A stretch of 64,000 bases of DNA from Paraburkholderia sp. BCC1886 (lineage in GTDB: Bacteria; Pseudomonadota; Gammaproteobacteria; Burkholderiales; Burkholderiaceae). Location of the stretch: positions 228,824 to 292,823 of the forward strand of contig NZ_CAAJGK010000107.1 in NCBI RefSeq assembly GCF_900996245.1, read 5' to 3'. Positions 36,108 to 44,178 of the stretch are shown in pieces; position 1 is the first letter of the stretch, and each line of letters starts with the position of its first letter. Under the pieces are notes generated by a model that saw only the letters and a list, made by a program, of their open reading frames with translations, was not told the DNA's origin and made no database searches. A program made the translations under genes and the position numbers.

Positions 36108-37040
36108 ATGAGTATGCTGCGCGCGATGCAAAGAACCAGCCTGAATGGCCCCATGACCGTAACCCAGCGTAGCGTGTGCGTGCTCGCCTTGTCCCTGTTG
36201 ATGTCCGCCTGTGCATCCCGGCTCGACCCGGCGCCCGTGGTCGACCGCACGGGTGGCGGCACACTCGGCACGACCGGCACCCAGGCTGCGCAACCGGCCG
36301 TGCCGCTCGGCCCGCCGCCGCCGGGCTATTACCGGGTGAAGCCGGGCGATACGCTCTACCGCATCGCTCTCGAGAACGGCCAGAACTACCGCGACATTTC
36401 CGCCTGGAACAACCTGACCAACCCGAACCAGATCGAAGTCGACCAGTTGCTGCGTGTGGCGCCTCCGGGCGCGAACACGGCGGCGCTGACGCCGGGCGTG
36501 TCGACCGCGCCAATCGGTAGCGGTGCGCCGATGCAGAGCGCGCCGCTTGGCAGCACACCGTCTGCGACGGGCGCGACGGCAGGTGGCGCGACTCCGCCGC
36601 TCTACGGTCCGACGGCGTCGAACGCGCCGGTCGCGCCGCCGCCCAGTAGCGACGCGAGCCCCAGTGCGGGCGGCAATGTCGCGTTGGCGTGGCCGGTGCG
36701 CGGCCCGATGCTCGGCACGTTCAACGATTCGACGAACAAGGGCATCAATATCGGCGGGGCCGCGGGCGACCCGATCAAGGCTTCCGCCGATGGGCGTGTG
36801 GTTTATGCGGGAAATGGGCTGCGGGGTTACGGCAATCTCATTATCATCAAGCACGATGCAACTTTCCTCACCGCGTATGCACATAACCGCTCTTTGATGG
36901 TAAAAGAGGGGGATGCGGTGACCAAAGGGCAGAAGATCGCTGAGATGGGCAATAGCGATTCCGACCGCGTAATGTTGCATTTCGAAGTTCGCCGGCAGGG
37001 CAAACCTGTCGACCCGCTAAAGTATTTGCCGCCGCAATAA
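36108..37040 (+). CDS. nlpD: NlpD-like lipoprotein, LysM plus degenerate LytM domain
   Basis: 310 residues from ATG 36108. The lipobox LMSAC puts the lipidated cysteine at residue 35; ATG 36153 would place it at residue 20, the more usual distance, and is an alternative start. Domains: LysM (about 80-125; YRVKPGDTLYRIALENGQNY and NPNQIEVDQLLRV), a Pro/Ala/Ser-rich spacer, and an M23/LytM domain (about 195-305). In that domain the zinc ligands are missing: NKGINIGG where active enzymes have His-x3-Asp, and MLHFEVR where they have HxH. As in NlpD, it should activate an amidase (AmiC) rather than cut peptidoglycan itself. It is followed 11 bases later by rpoS. Confidence 0.94.
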   Translation: MSMLRAMQRTSLNGPMTVTQRSVCVLALSLLMSACASRLDPAPVVDRTGGGTLGTTGTQAAQPAVPLGPPPPGYYRVKPGDTLYRIALENGQNYRDISAWNNLTNPNQIEVDQLLRVAPPGANTAALTPGVSTAPIGSGAPMQSAPLGSTPSATGATAGGATPPLYGPTASNAPVAPPPSSDASPSAGGNVALAWPVRGPMLGTFNDSTNKGINIGGAAGDPIKASADGRVVYAGNGLRGYGNLIIIKHDATFLTAYAHNRSLMVKEGDAVTKGQKIAEMGNSDSDRVMLHFEVRRQGKPVDPLKYLPPQ

Positions 37041-37051
37041 GCGATACGACC

Positions 37052-38122
37052 ATGCCGAAACCGAAGCGCCGCCCGCCGCAAGCCGAATCTGATACGACCA
37101 GTCGTGCCAAGTCCGCTGCGGAGGACGAAAGCGGCGCTTCGGAAGTCGAAGAAGAAATCGCAGAAGAACGCGAGTCCGAAGAACGCGAGGGCAGCGCGGA
37201 AGAACGCGGCAGCGCCCGCGAAGCCGCCCCGGACGCCGACGATTTTCGCGCCTTGCTGCAAGCGGAACTCACCGCCGACACCATCCAGCATTATCTGAAT
37301 CGCATAAGCGTTAAACCGTTATTAACGGTCGAAGAAGAACAGAAATATTCGCGCCTTGCCAAGGCCGGCGAATTCGAAGCGCGACAGGTGATGATCGAAC
37401 GCAATCTGCGACTGGTCGTCAGTATCGCCAAGGGTTATCTGAATCGCGGCGTACCGCTGCTCGATCTGATCGAAGAAGGCAATCTCGGGCTGATGCACGC
37501 CATCGAGAAATTCGATCCCACGCGCGGTTTCCGTTTCTCGACTTACGCGACCTGGTGGATTCGTCAGAGCATCGAGCGGGCCATCATGAACCAGGCGCGC
37601 ACGGTGCGTCTGCCGGTCCATGTGATCCGCGAACTCAATCAGGTGTTGCGTGCAAAGCGCCACCTGGAAAAAAACTCGATGAATTCCGGTGAGGCCGCCG
37701 AGCGCCGCGACGCCAGCATCGACGACATTGCCTACCTCACCGGCAAAACCACCGACGAAGTCACCGACATCCTCGCGTTGAACGAGCACACCGCGTCACT
37801 CGACGCGCCGCTCGATCTCGATCCGGCGAGCAGTCTGCTCGATCTGCTCTCCGACGATCAGAGCCAGTCGCCGGATGCCGAAGTGCAGCATCGCGAACTC
37901 GAAACGCTCACACGAGCGTGGCTCGCGCGTCTGTCGGACAAGCACCGCCATGTCATCGAGCGGCGCTTCGGACTGAACAATATCGAACCGGCCACGCTCG
38001 AAGAGCTGGCCGATGAAATGGGCCTCACGCGCGAGCGGGTGCGCCAGATCCAACAGGAAGCGCTGGTTCGACTGAAGCGCTTCTTCGCCTCCAACGGTGT
38101 GCGCAAGGACGCCGTTCTCTAA
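37052..38122 (+). CDS. rpoS: RNA polymerase sigma factor RpoS
   Basis: 356 residues. Stationary-phase/general stress sigma factor. A charged N-terminal extension (residues 1-60, Glu/Arg-rich: SEVEEEIAEERESEEREG) precedes region 1.2 (DFRALLQAELTADTIQHYLNRI), region 2 (IERNLRLVVSIAKGYLNRG, DLIEEGNLGLMHAIEKFDP, FSTYATWWIRQSIERAI), region 3 (TVRLPVHVIRELNQVLRA) and region 4 (LARLSDKHRHVIERRFGLNN; LEELADEMGLTRERVRQIQQEAL). In most proteobacteria the main rpoS promoter lies inside nlpD; I did not find a clear one by eye. Confidence 0.98.
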   Translation: MPKPKRRPPQAESDTTSRAKSAAEDESGASEVEEEIAEERESEEREGSAEERGSAREAAPDADDFRALLQAELTADTIQHYLNRISVKPLLTVEEEQKYSRLAKAGEFEARQVMIERNLRLVVSIAKGYLNRGVPLLDLIEEGNLGLMHAIEKFDPTRGFRFSTYATWWIRQSIERAIMNQARTVRLPVHVIRELNQVLRAKRHLEKNSMNSGEAAERRDASIDDIAYLTGKTTDEVTDILALNEHTASLDAPLDLDPASSLLDLLSDDQSQSPDAEVQHRELETLTRAWLARLSDKHRHVIERRFGLNNIEPATLEELADEMGLTRERVRQIQQEALVRLKRFFASNGVRKDAVL

Positions 38123-38126
38123 GCTG

Positions 38127-38903
38127 ATGACACCGATTCTTGTATTCGACATCGAGACCATTCCCGATGTCGCCGGCATACGCCGCCTCGAAGATTTACC
38201 CGCCGACCTCACCGATGCCGAAGTGGCCGAGCACGCGTTCGCCGCGCGCCGCGAAAAGACCGGCAGCGATTTTCTGCCGCATCACTTGCAGCGGATCGCG
38301 GCAATCTCCTGCGTGTTTCGCGACAACAACGGCTTTCGCGTGCGGTCGCTCGGCACGCTTGAAGACGGCGAGGCCACGCTCGTGCAGTCGTTTTATCGCG
38401 TGATCGAGAAATACACGCCGCAACTCGTGTCGTGGAACGGCGGCGGATTCGATCTGCCGGTGCTGAACTACCGGGCGCTGGTCAACGGCATTCCCGCGTA
38501 CCGTTTCTGGGATCTCGGCGAGGACGATCGCGAGTTCAAGTGGAACAACTACATCAGCCGCTATCACGCGCGGCATACCGACCTGATGGACGTGCTCGCG
38601 CTGTACTCGCCGCGCGCCAACGCGCCGCTCGACGCGCTCGCGAAGATGTGCGGTTTTCCCGGCAAGATGGGCATGGACGGCAGCCAGGTATGGCACGCAT
38701 ACCTGGCCGGTCAGATCGAGGAAATCCGTAATTACTGCGAGACCGACGTCGTCAACACCTACCTGCTGTATTGCCGCTTCCAGCTGATCCGTGGCGCGTT
38801 CTCCGCCGAAGAATACGCGGACGAAATCGCGCTCGTGAAAAGCGTGCTGGCGCAGGAAACGGCGCCGCAATGGGCCGAATACCTGGCCGCGTTCGGGCAG
38901 TAG
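38127..38903 (+). CDS. 3'-5' exonuclease, DEDDy PolB-like family
   Basis: 258 residues from ATG 38127 (MTPILVFDIETIPDVAGIRR), 4 bases after the rpoS stop. Exonuclease motifs: ExoI FDIETIP (Asp7, Glu9), ExoII LVSWNGGGFDLPVLNYRA and ExoIII NYCETDVVNTYLLY with the Tyr/Asp of the DEDDy type. The family (predicted 3'-5' exonuclease related to PolB exonuclease domains) is often found near rpoS or rumA in beta-proteobacteria. Biological role unknown. It is likely co-transcribed with rpoS, which is interesting for stress-time nucleic acid processing. Confidence 0.92.
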   Translation: MTPILVFDIETIPDVAGIRRLEDLPADLTDAEVAEHAFAARREKTGSDFLPHHLQRIAAISCVFRDNNGFRVRSLGTLEDGEATLVQSFYRVIEKYTPQLVSWNGGGFDLPVLNYRALVNGIPAYRFWDLGEDDREFKWNNYISRYHARHTDLMDVLALYSPRANAPLDALAKMCGFPGKMGMDGSQVWHAYLAGQIEEIRNYCETDVVNTYLLYCRFQLIRGAFSAEEYADEIALVKSVLAQETAPQWAEYLAAFGQ

Positions 38904-38948
38904 ACGCGGCACGCCGTCCTCCCGGCAGGCGGCGGCCGGCGCTTCGTC

Positions 38949-38954
38949 TACAAT
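38949..38954 (+). promoter_or_regulatory. -10 box before rlmD
   Basis: TACAAT located 33 bases before the rlmD start in the 84-base gap after the exonuclease gene. The -35 is not clear. Confidence 0.4.
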
Positions 38955-38987
38955 CTCGCCTTTCCCCAAGTTGTCAGGAAGTCGCAG

Positions 38988-40406
38988 GTGTCCCGAACTG
39001 CCCCTCATCGCCGCTCGCCGAAGCGCCAGAAGCCAGCGCCTGCGCCGCGCGCACGCGTCATTACCGGCGACGAGCCGATCATCGACATCGTTTCGCTCGA
39101 TATGGAAGCGCGCGGCGTCGGTCGTACCGCTGGCGAAGACGGCACGCCCGGCAAAGTCGTGTTCGTCGAAGGCGCGTTGCCGGGCGAGCGCGTCAGTTAT
39201 ACGACGCATCGCAGCAAGGCAAAATTCGAGCAGGCCGAAGTGGTGCAGGTGCTGCGCGAAAGCGTGATTCGCACGACCCCCAAATGCGTTTACTTCGATA
39301 CCTGCGGCGGCTGTTCGATGCAGCATCTGGACATTCGCGCGCAGGTCGCCGTCAAGCAGCGCGTGCTCGAAGACAATCTGCAGCATCTGGGCCGCCTGCG
39401 GCCCGAGACGGTGTTCCGGCCGATTCATGGGCCGGCGTGGGGCTACCGGTATCGCGCGCGTCTCGCTGTGCGTTATCTGCCGGAAAAAGGCGGCATGCGC
39501 ATCGGCTTTCATGAGAAGAAGAGCAGCAACATCGCGGATATGAAGACCTGCGAGGTGCTGCCGCCGGCCATTTCGGCGATGCTGATGCCGCTGCGCTTCA
39601 TGATCCGCAAGCTGTCCATTCATGACCGTCTGCCGCAGATCGAACTGGCGGTGGGTTCGTCGGTCACCGCGCTGGTGCTGCGCAATCTCGATCCTCTGAG
39701 CGCCGCCGACGAGCAGCTTCTGCGCGATTTCGCCGACGAACACAAGGTGCAATGGTGGCTGCAGCCGGGCGGTCCGGAGACGGTCGCACCGTTTTATCCG
39801 CTCGACGGCGAGCTCGACTACACGTTGCCGGAGTTCGGCATCCGCATGCCGTTCAAGCCGACCGATTTCACCCAGGTGAATCACGCGATCAATCGTGTGC
39901 TGGTGAGCCGCGCGCTGCGACTGCTGGCGCCCGCCGCGGGCGACCGCGTGCTGGATCTTTTCTGCGGCATCGGCAACTTCACGTTGCCGCTCGCGCGGAT
40001 TGCGCGGGAAGTAGTGGGTATCGAAGGCAGCGAGGTGCTGACATCGCGTGCGCTCGCCAATGCCGGGCTGAACGGCGTGGCGGGGCATACGTCGTTTGCC
40101 TGCCGCAATCTGTTCGAGGTCGGCGCCGACGATATGCGCGCGCTCGGCCACTTCGATAAATACCTGATCGATCCGCCGCGGGAGGGTGCGCTGGCGGTCG
40201 CGAGAGCGCTCGCGGAAATCGCCCAGAGCGGTCAGGGCTCGCTGCCGGAGCGTATTGTTTATGTGTCGTGCAATCCGGCGACGCTTGCGCGCGATGCCGG
40301 CGTGCTCGTGAACGACGCCGGGTATCGGCTGGTGGGAGCGGGCGTGGTGAACATGTTCCCGCACACGTCGCACGTGGAGTCGATCGCGTTATTCGAACGA
40401 GGTTGA
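38988..40406 (+). CDS. rlmD: 23S rRNA (uracil(1939)-C5)-methyltransferase RlmD
   Basis: 472 residues from GTG 38988, with AGGAAG upstream. A TRAM RNA-binding domain (about residues 30-90; DIVSLDMEARGVGRTAGEDG and GALPGERVSY) precedes the iron-sulfur cysteines KCVYFDTCGGCSMQHLD and CEV. The SAM site is VLDLFCGIGNFTLPLA. The catalytic block is IDPPREGA and YVSCNPATLARD with nucleophile Cys428. It methylates U1939 of 23S rRNA. RlmCD-type or TrmA activity is less likely given the TRAM plus cysteine pattern. It ends at a strong terminator. Confidence 0.94.
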   Translation: MSRTAPHRRSPKRQKPAPAPRARVITGDEPIIDIVSLDMEARGVGRTAGEDGTPGKVVFVEGALPGERVSYTTHRSKAKFEQAEVVQVLRESVIRTTPKCVYFDTCGGCSMQHLDIRAQVAVKQRVLEDNLQHLGRLRPETVFRPIHGPAWGYRYRARLAVRYLPEKGGMRIGFHEKKSSNIADMKTCEVLPPAISAMLMPLRFMIRKLSIHDRLPQIELAVGSSVTALVLRNLDPLSAADEQLLRDFADEHKVQWWLQPGGPETVAPFYPLDGELDYTLPEFGIRMPFKPTDFTQVNHAINRVLVSRALRLLAPAAGDRVLDLFCGIGNFTLPLARIAREVVGIEGSEVLTSRALANAGLNGVAGHTSFACRNLFEVGADDMRALGHFDKYLIDPPREGALAVARALAEIAQSGQGSLPERIVYVSCNPATLARDAGVLVNDAGYRLVGAGVVNMFPHTSHVESIALFERG

Positions 40407-40466
40407 TGCGCGGGAGATCGGGGTCTTTGGGCCTCGGCCCTTCGGAGCTGGCGGCGCTCGATGTTA

Positions 40467-40509
40467 AAAGCAAAACGCCACGACTTTCAAGGTCGTGGCG
40501 TTTTGCTTT
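40467..40509. terminator. Bidirectional terminator between rlmD and bamD
   Basis: An 18-bp perfect stem (40467-40484 / 40492-40509) containing AACGCCACGAC, 7-base loop, with AAAA and TTTT runs inside the outer stem, suitable for both convergent genes. Confidence 0.93.
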
Positions 40510-40525
40510 GAGCAGTAGGTGCAGC

Positions 40526-41386
40526 TTAAAACTGCCACCACTGTTTCGCGGTACCGGGTCTTGCATGGCCCGTGATATACGGGCTGTCCGGGAACGTGCC
40601 GGCGAGAATTCGCTTGGTGTCGTCGGCCAGTTGCGGCTGGTTCAGTCTCTCGTACGACAGCATCATGATGTGCAGTGCGTCTTCGATTGCCGGAGCATTC
40701 TTGTACTCCGTCAACGCCAGTTGCGCCCGGTTGATGGCAGCAACGTAAGCGCCACGGCGGTAGTAGTAGTCGGCCGCATGAACTTCATGCGATGCCAGCG
40801 CGTTCACGATATAGCGCATGCGCTGAGCGGCGTCCGGCGCATACTTGCTGTTCGGATATTTGTCGACCACGACTTTGAACGCGTCGTACGATTCGCGGAG
40901 CGACTTCGGATCGCGTTCGCTCATGTCCTGGCCGGAGAAGCGGCCGAACAGACCCAGATCGTCGTTGAAGTGGATCATGCCCTTCAGGTAGTACGCGTAG
41001 GAGATGTCCGGGTGATCCGGGTGCAACTGGATGAAGCGGTCGATGGCCTGGTCGGCGGCGGCGTTTTCGTTATCTTTCCAGTTGCAGTAGGCCACGTTGA
41101 TCTGGGCCTGCTGGGCGAAATGGCCGAACGGGTCGCGGCCTTCAAGCATTTCGAAGTACTTCGCGCACTTGCCGAAGTCTCCGCCGCTCAAGGCGTCGTT
41201 CGCCTCCGTATATAATTTGTTGTTGTTCCACGTAGCCGTTTCGTCGGTCTTTTCCGGCAGACCGTGACAAGCCGCAACAACGGCGACGGCTGCGGCACAC
41301 GCAATGTATCCGGCCACTTTTCTGGCCGTCTTCTTGATGGCCGCCAAATTGTTCGCCGCTTCAGTGATGGTGTTCAAGGCTCGCAT
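40526..41386 (-). CDS. bamD: Outer membrane assembly lipoprotein BamD
   Basis: 286 residues from ATG 41386 (MRALNTITEAANNLAAIKK). A lipobox VVAAC gives lipidated Cys40 after an unusually long, basic n-region of about 26 residues; a later start is possible but no ATG lies closer to the hydrophobic stretch. The mature protein has tandem TPR repeats: NKLYTEANDALSGGDFGKCAKYFEML, QAQINVAYCNWKDNENAAADQAIDRFIQLHP and YDAFKVVVDKYPNSKYAPDAAQRM. It is an essential part of the BAM complex that inserts beta-barrel proteins. It is divergent from rluD, 38 bases apart. Confidence 0.96.
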   Translation of the reverse strand: MRALNTITEAANNLAAIKKTARKVAGYIACAAAVAVVAACHGLPEKTDETATWNNNKLYTEANDALSGGDFGKCAKYFEMLEGRDPFGHFAQQAQINVAYCNWKDNENAAADQAIDRFIQLHPDHPDISYAYYLKGMIHFNDDLGLFGRFSGQDMSERDPKSLRESYDAFKVVVDKYPNSKYAPDAAQRMRYIVNALASHEVHAADYYYRRGAYVAAINRAQLALTEYKNAPAIEDALHIMMLSYERLNQPQLADDTKRILAGTFPDSPYITGHARPGTAKQWWQF

Positions 41387-41424
41387 TTTCCAGTCTAGCT
41401 TTACGTCCAGGTGACCCAGACTCA

Positions 41425-42840
41425 ATGACCCGCTCAAATACTCCAGGCGCCGCAACCGGTGCCGGGAATAGCAACGAAGATTATAGCGTAAGCGCCGACC
41501 CCTCCGACGTGTTGGGGGCCGATGCGCTCGACGACGACCTGGCCGGCGAGGCCCTTGCCGCCGCGGCAGCCGCCGCACTCGTGCCGACCGTCGCCAATCG
41601 CGTCACCGACGAGACGCCGCGCAGCATCGTGGTGCCGGACGAACTGGCCGGGGAGCGCCTCGACAAGGTCATGGCGCGGCTGTTTCCCGAGTTCTCCCGC
41701 AATCGCCTGCAAAGCTGGATCGAAGCGCAGCGGGTGCACGTCGACGGCAAGCCGGCAAAGATCCGCCAGCCGGTGCCGCTCGGCGCCACGATTGAGCTCA
41801 CGCCCGACCTGCTGCCCGAGCAACTGGCCTTCACGCCGGAGCCGGTGCCGCTCGAAATCGTCTATGAAGACGACACCCTGGTGGTCATCAACAAGCCCGC
41901 CGGCATGGTCGTGCACCCGGCCGCGGGCAATTGGAGCGGCACTGTCCTCAACGGGCTGCTGTACCGCTACGGCGATGCCGCCGCCGGCCTGCCGCGCGCG
42001 GGTATCGTGCACCGGCTCGACAAGGAAACCTCCGGGTTGATGGTCGTGGCCCGCACGCTCGAGGCGCAAACCGACCTCGTGCGGCAGTTGCAGGCGCGCA
42101 CGGTCAAGCGTCGCTATCTGGCGCTGGTGTGGGGCAACATGCCCGAAGAAGGCACCATCGACGCGCCCATCGGCCGCGATCCGCGCGAGCGCACCCGCAT
42201 GGCGGTGGTGACGAGCGCATCGGGCAAACCGGCGCGTACGCATTTCCGCCGCGTCGATACGGCGATCTGGCAGCAGCAGCCGGTAACGGCCATCCATTGC
42301 GATCTGGAGACCGGCCGCACGCATCAGATTCGCGTGCATCTGGCGCATACCGGGCATCCGCTGCTCGGCGATCCGGTCTACGGGCATGCGCGCGGCCGGC
42401 GCTCAGTGAAGCCGCTGCCGGACGGTTTCGCCCGCCAGGCGCTGCATGCCTGGCGACTCGGCCTGATCCATCCGAAAACCGGCCGCACCATGCAATGGCG
42501 CGCCGACGTGCCGGAAGATATGGAAAGACTGTCGGCGGCGCTGGGCCTTGGGCGCGACGATGCCGGCGAGTTCGACCAGACCTACTACGAGGACGAAGAC
42601 TACGACGCGTCGCTCGACGAGGACGATGAAGAAGACGACGCGCTCGACGCCGGCGACGACTACAACGACGCGGACGAAGACGAAGACGCCAGCGACGAAG
42701 AGCACGACGAAAAGCACGACGAAGAGCACGACGAAGAGCACGACGACGCGCACGACGACGCGCATGACGACGCGCACGACAACGCGCACGACGACCAGGA
42801 GCAAGACTCCGATCCTCACGGCAAGGACCCCCACGCATGA
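41425..42840 (+). CDS. rluD: 23S rRNA pseudouridine synthase RluD with acidic/His repeat tail
   Basis: 471 residues. After a 65-residue Asp/Ala-rich N-terminal extension there is an S4 RNA-binding domain (ELAGERLDKVMARLFPEFSR; about 75-135) and the RluA-type catalytic domain with GIVHRLDKETSGL (catalytic Asp199) and TGRTHQIRVHLAHTGHPLLGDPVYG. It modifies U1911, U1915 and U1917 of 23S rRNA helix 69. Residues about 385-471 form a very acidic tail, including eight tetrapeptides ending in His-Asp (425-456) encoded by a 12-bp repeat. E. coli RluD is 326 residues. The stop overlaps the pgeF start (ATGA). Confidence 0.95.
   Translation: MTRSNTPGAATGAGNSNEDYSVSADPSDVLGADALDDDLAGEALAAAAAAALVPTVANRVTDETPRSIVVPDELAGERLDKVMARLFPEFSRNRLQSWIEAQRVHVDGKPAKIRQPVPLGATIELTPDLLPEQLAFTPEPVPLEIVYEDDTLVVINKPAGMVVHPAAGNWSGTVLNGLLYRYGDAAAGLPRAGIVHRLDKETSGLMVVARTLEAQTDLVRQLQARTVKRRYLALVWGNMPEEGTIDAPIGRDPRERTRMAVVTSASGKPARTHFRRVDTAIWQQQPVTAIHCDLETGRTHQIRVHLAHTGHPLLGDPVYGHARGRRSVKPLPDGFARQALHAWRLGLIHPKTGRTMQWRADVPEDMERLSAALGLGRDDAGEFDQTYYEDEDYDASLDEDDEEDDALDAGDDYNDADEDEDASDEEHDEKHDEEHDEEHDDAHDDAHDDAHDNAHDDQEQDSDPHGKDPHA
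41480..41485 (-). promoter_or_regulatory. -10 box of bamD inside the rluD 5' end
   Basis: Perfect TATAAT on the minus strand (GCTATAATC), about 95 bases before the bamD start and within the rluD coding region. The -35 is weak. Confidence 0.5.
42697..42792 (+). repeat. 12-bp tandem repeat, eight copies, in rluD
   Basis: Eight successive 12-base units from GAAGAGCACGAC to AACGCGCACGAC, each ending in CA(C/T)GAC, coding EEHD, EKHD, EEHD, EEHD, three DAHD and one NAHD. Confidence 0.95.
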
Positions 42841-43703
42841 GCCTGCCCGAGCTAGGTTTCGCCGACGTCGTAAAGCCAGCCTGGAACGTCTCGCTGCGAG
42901 TACGAGCGCTCGTCACCACGCGTAACGGCGGCGTGAGCGAGCCGCCGTTCGGTCGCTGGCAGAATGGCGTCGATCTGCCGGGCGGCCTGAATCTCGGCAT
43001 GAAAGCCGGCGACGACCCGCTCGCGGTCGCTGCCAATCGCGCGCGGTTGCTGAAACTCGCGGGCGTCGACGAGGCCGCGTGGCTCGAGCAGATTCACGGT
43101 GCCGGCATCGTGAGCGCCGAACAGGCGCTCGCGCAGACGCGCACGGACGGCACGCCGACGCGCGCCGACGCCAGCGTCACCGATCGTCCGGGGACGGTCT
43201 GCGTGGTGATGGTCGCCGACTGCATGCCGGTGTTGATCTGCGATGCGGCCGGGCGCGCGGTCGGCGCGGCGCATGCGGGTTGGCGCGGTCTCGCCGCCGG
43301 CATCGTCGAACAGACCGCGCAGCGCGTGGCCGAACTCGCGGGCGCGGCGCCTCGCGAACTGCACGCGTACCTCGGTCCGTCGATCGGACCCAGCGCCTTC
43401 GAAGTCGGTGCGGATGTGCGCGACGCTTTCATGGCTAGCGCCGATACCACCGATACCGCACTACGCGAAGCCACCTCGAGCGCGTTCCTCCCGCATCCGC
43501 AAAACGCGGGCAAATATCTCGCCAATCTGCCTGCGCTCGCACGCTTGCGTTTGCAAAAGCTCGGCGTCACGCGGATTAGCGGCGGCGACCTGTGCACGGT
43601 CACCGAACGCGAGCGTTTCTATTCCTACCGCCGCGATCGCGAAACCGGACGGATGGCCGCGCTCATCTGGCTCGACGCCACGACGCAATCGATCAGCGAC
43701 TGA
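42837..43703 (+). CDS. pgeF: Peptidoglycan editing factor PgeF (YfiH/DUF152, laccase-domain)
   Basis: 288 residues. The metal/active-site pattern is LEQIHGAGI, VADCMPVLICDAAGRAVGAAHAGWRGLAAGI, with the His/Cys/His triad of the YfiH family. The C-terminal block is GDLCTVTERERFYSYRRDRETGRMAALIWL. In E. coli the protein removes L-Ser-containing muropeptide mistakes; relatives also act as purine nucleoside phosphorylases. It overlaps rluD by 4 bases, the same order as yfiH after rluD in many bacteria. Confidence 0.94.
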   Translation: MSLPELGFADVVKPAWNVSLRVRALVTTRNGGVSEPPFGRWQNGVDLPGGLNLGMKAGDDPLAVAANRARLLKLAGVDEAAWLEQIHGAGIVSAEQALAQTRTDGTPTRADASVTDRPGTVCVVMVADCMPVLICDAAGRAVGAAHAGWRGLAAGIVEQTAQRVAELAGAAPRELHAYLGPSIGPSAFEVGADVRDAFMASADTTDTALREATSSAFLPHPQNAGKYLANLPALARLRLQKLGVTRISGGDLCTVTERERFYSYRRDRETGRMAALIWLDATTQSISD

Positions 43704-44178
43704 CCGGCCGTCATAATCGTGTGCTAATTAGAACGTCCAGGAGGTTCGCGGATGCTTCGCGCAACGCGTTCCTCGACACTCGGTTATGAGGGTTTATCGG
43801 GAGTCGCGCGAGCCAGTTTTGCTGCACTGCCAGAAATCTCCCCGCATGCGTCGATCTGCCGCCGAAACGCTCCGCCAACGAACGGATCGATGCGGATAAA
43901 CGCTTGCAAAGCGGACGGTTTTTTCTTGTTCCGGTATGCCGATTCAATACGCCTTCAAAAGCGCGATCTTCTACACAGGGAAAACGATAATTAAAAAACT
44001 ATCGCACTGCGGCAAAATCGGGAACAAGCATTGACATGCCTTGCGATGGGGAGCAAGAATGTTCCTCACAGCTCCTCGTACAGGAACAGGGCGTGACGAG
44101 GTCGCGAGTCATCATTGCCCGCGTGCGCACGAACCTGCCTCTCAACCGTCCGCAAGGACTCACCGGTCAAAAGCAGGT
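43704..44178. other. Intergenic region upstream of phaC
   Basis: About 475 bases, AT-richer than its surroundings between 43900 and 44035. It holds the phaC promoter candidate at 44031-44060 and then a leader of about 110 bases. Short open frames on both strands (for example 43752-43994) have no family features. The end of pgeF has no clear intrinsic terminator. Confidence 0.5.
44031..44060 (+). promoter_or_regulatory. Sigma-70 promoter of phaC
   Basis: A perfect -35 TTGACA (44031-44036), an 18-base spacer and AAGAAT (44055-44060). I recall that the C. necator phaC promoter also has TTGACA with an 18-base spacer and AACAAT. It excludes the TTG 44041 and ATG 44059 as phaC starts on this transcript. 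Confidence 0.7.

Noticed and set aside
36108..37040. Active peptidoglycan endopeptidase
   Set aside because: The LytM domain of this protein lacks the zinc-binding His residues, as in NlpD, so an activator role is more likely.
43752..43994. Small protein gene before phaC
   Set aside because: No ribosome binding site, no recognisable composition, and an equally long frame exists on the other strand.
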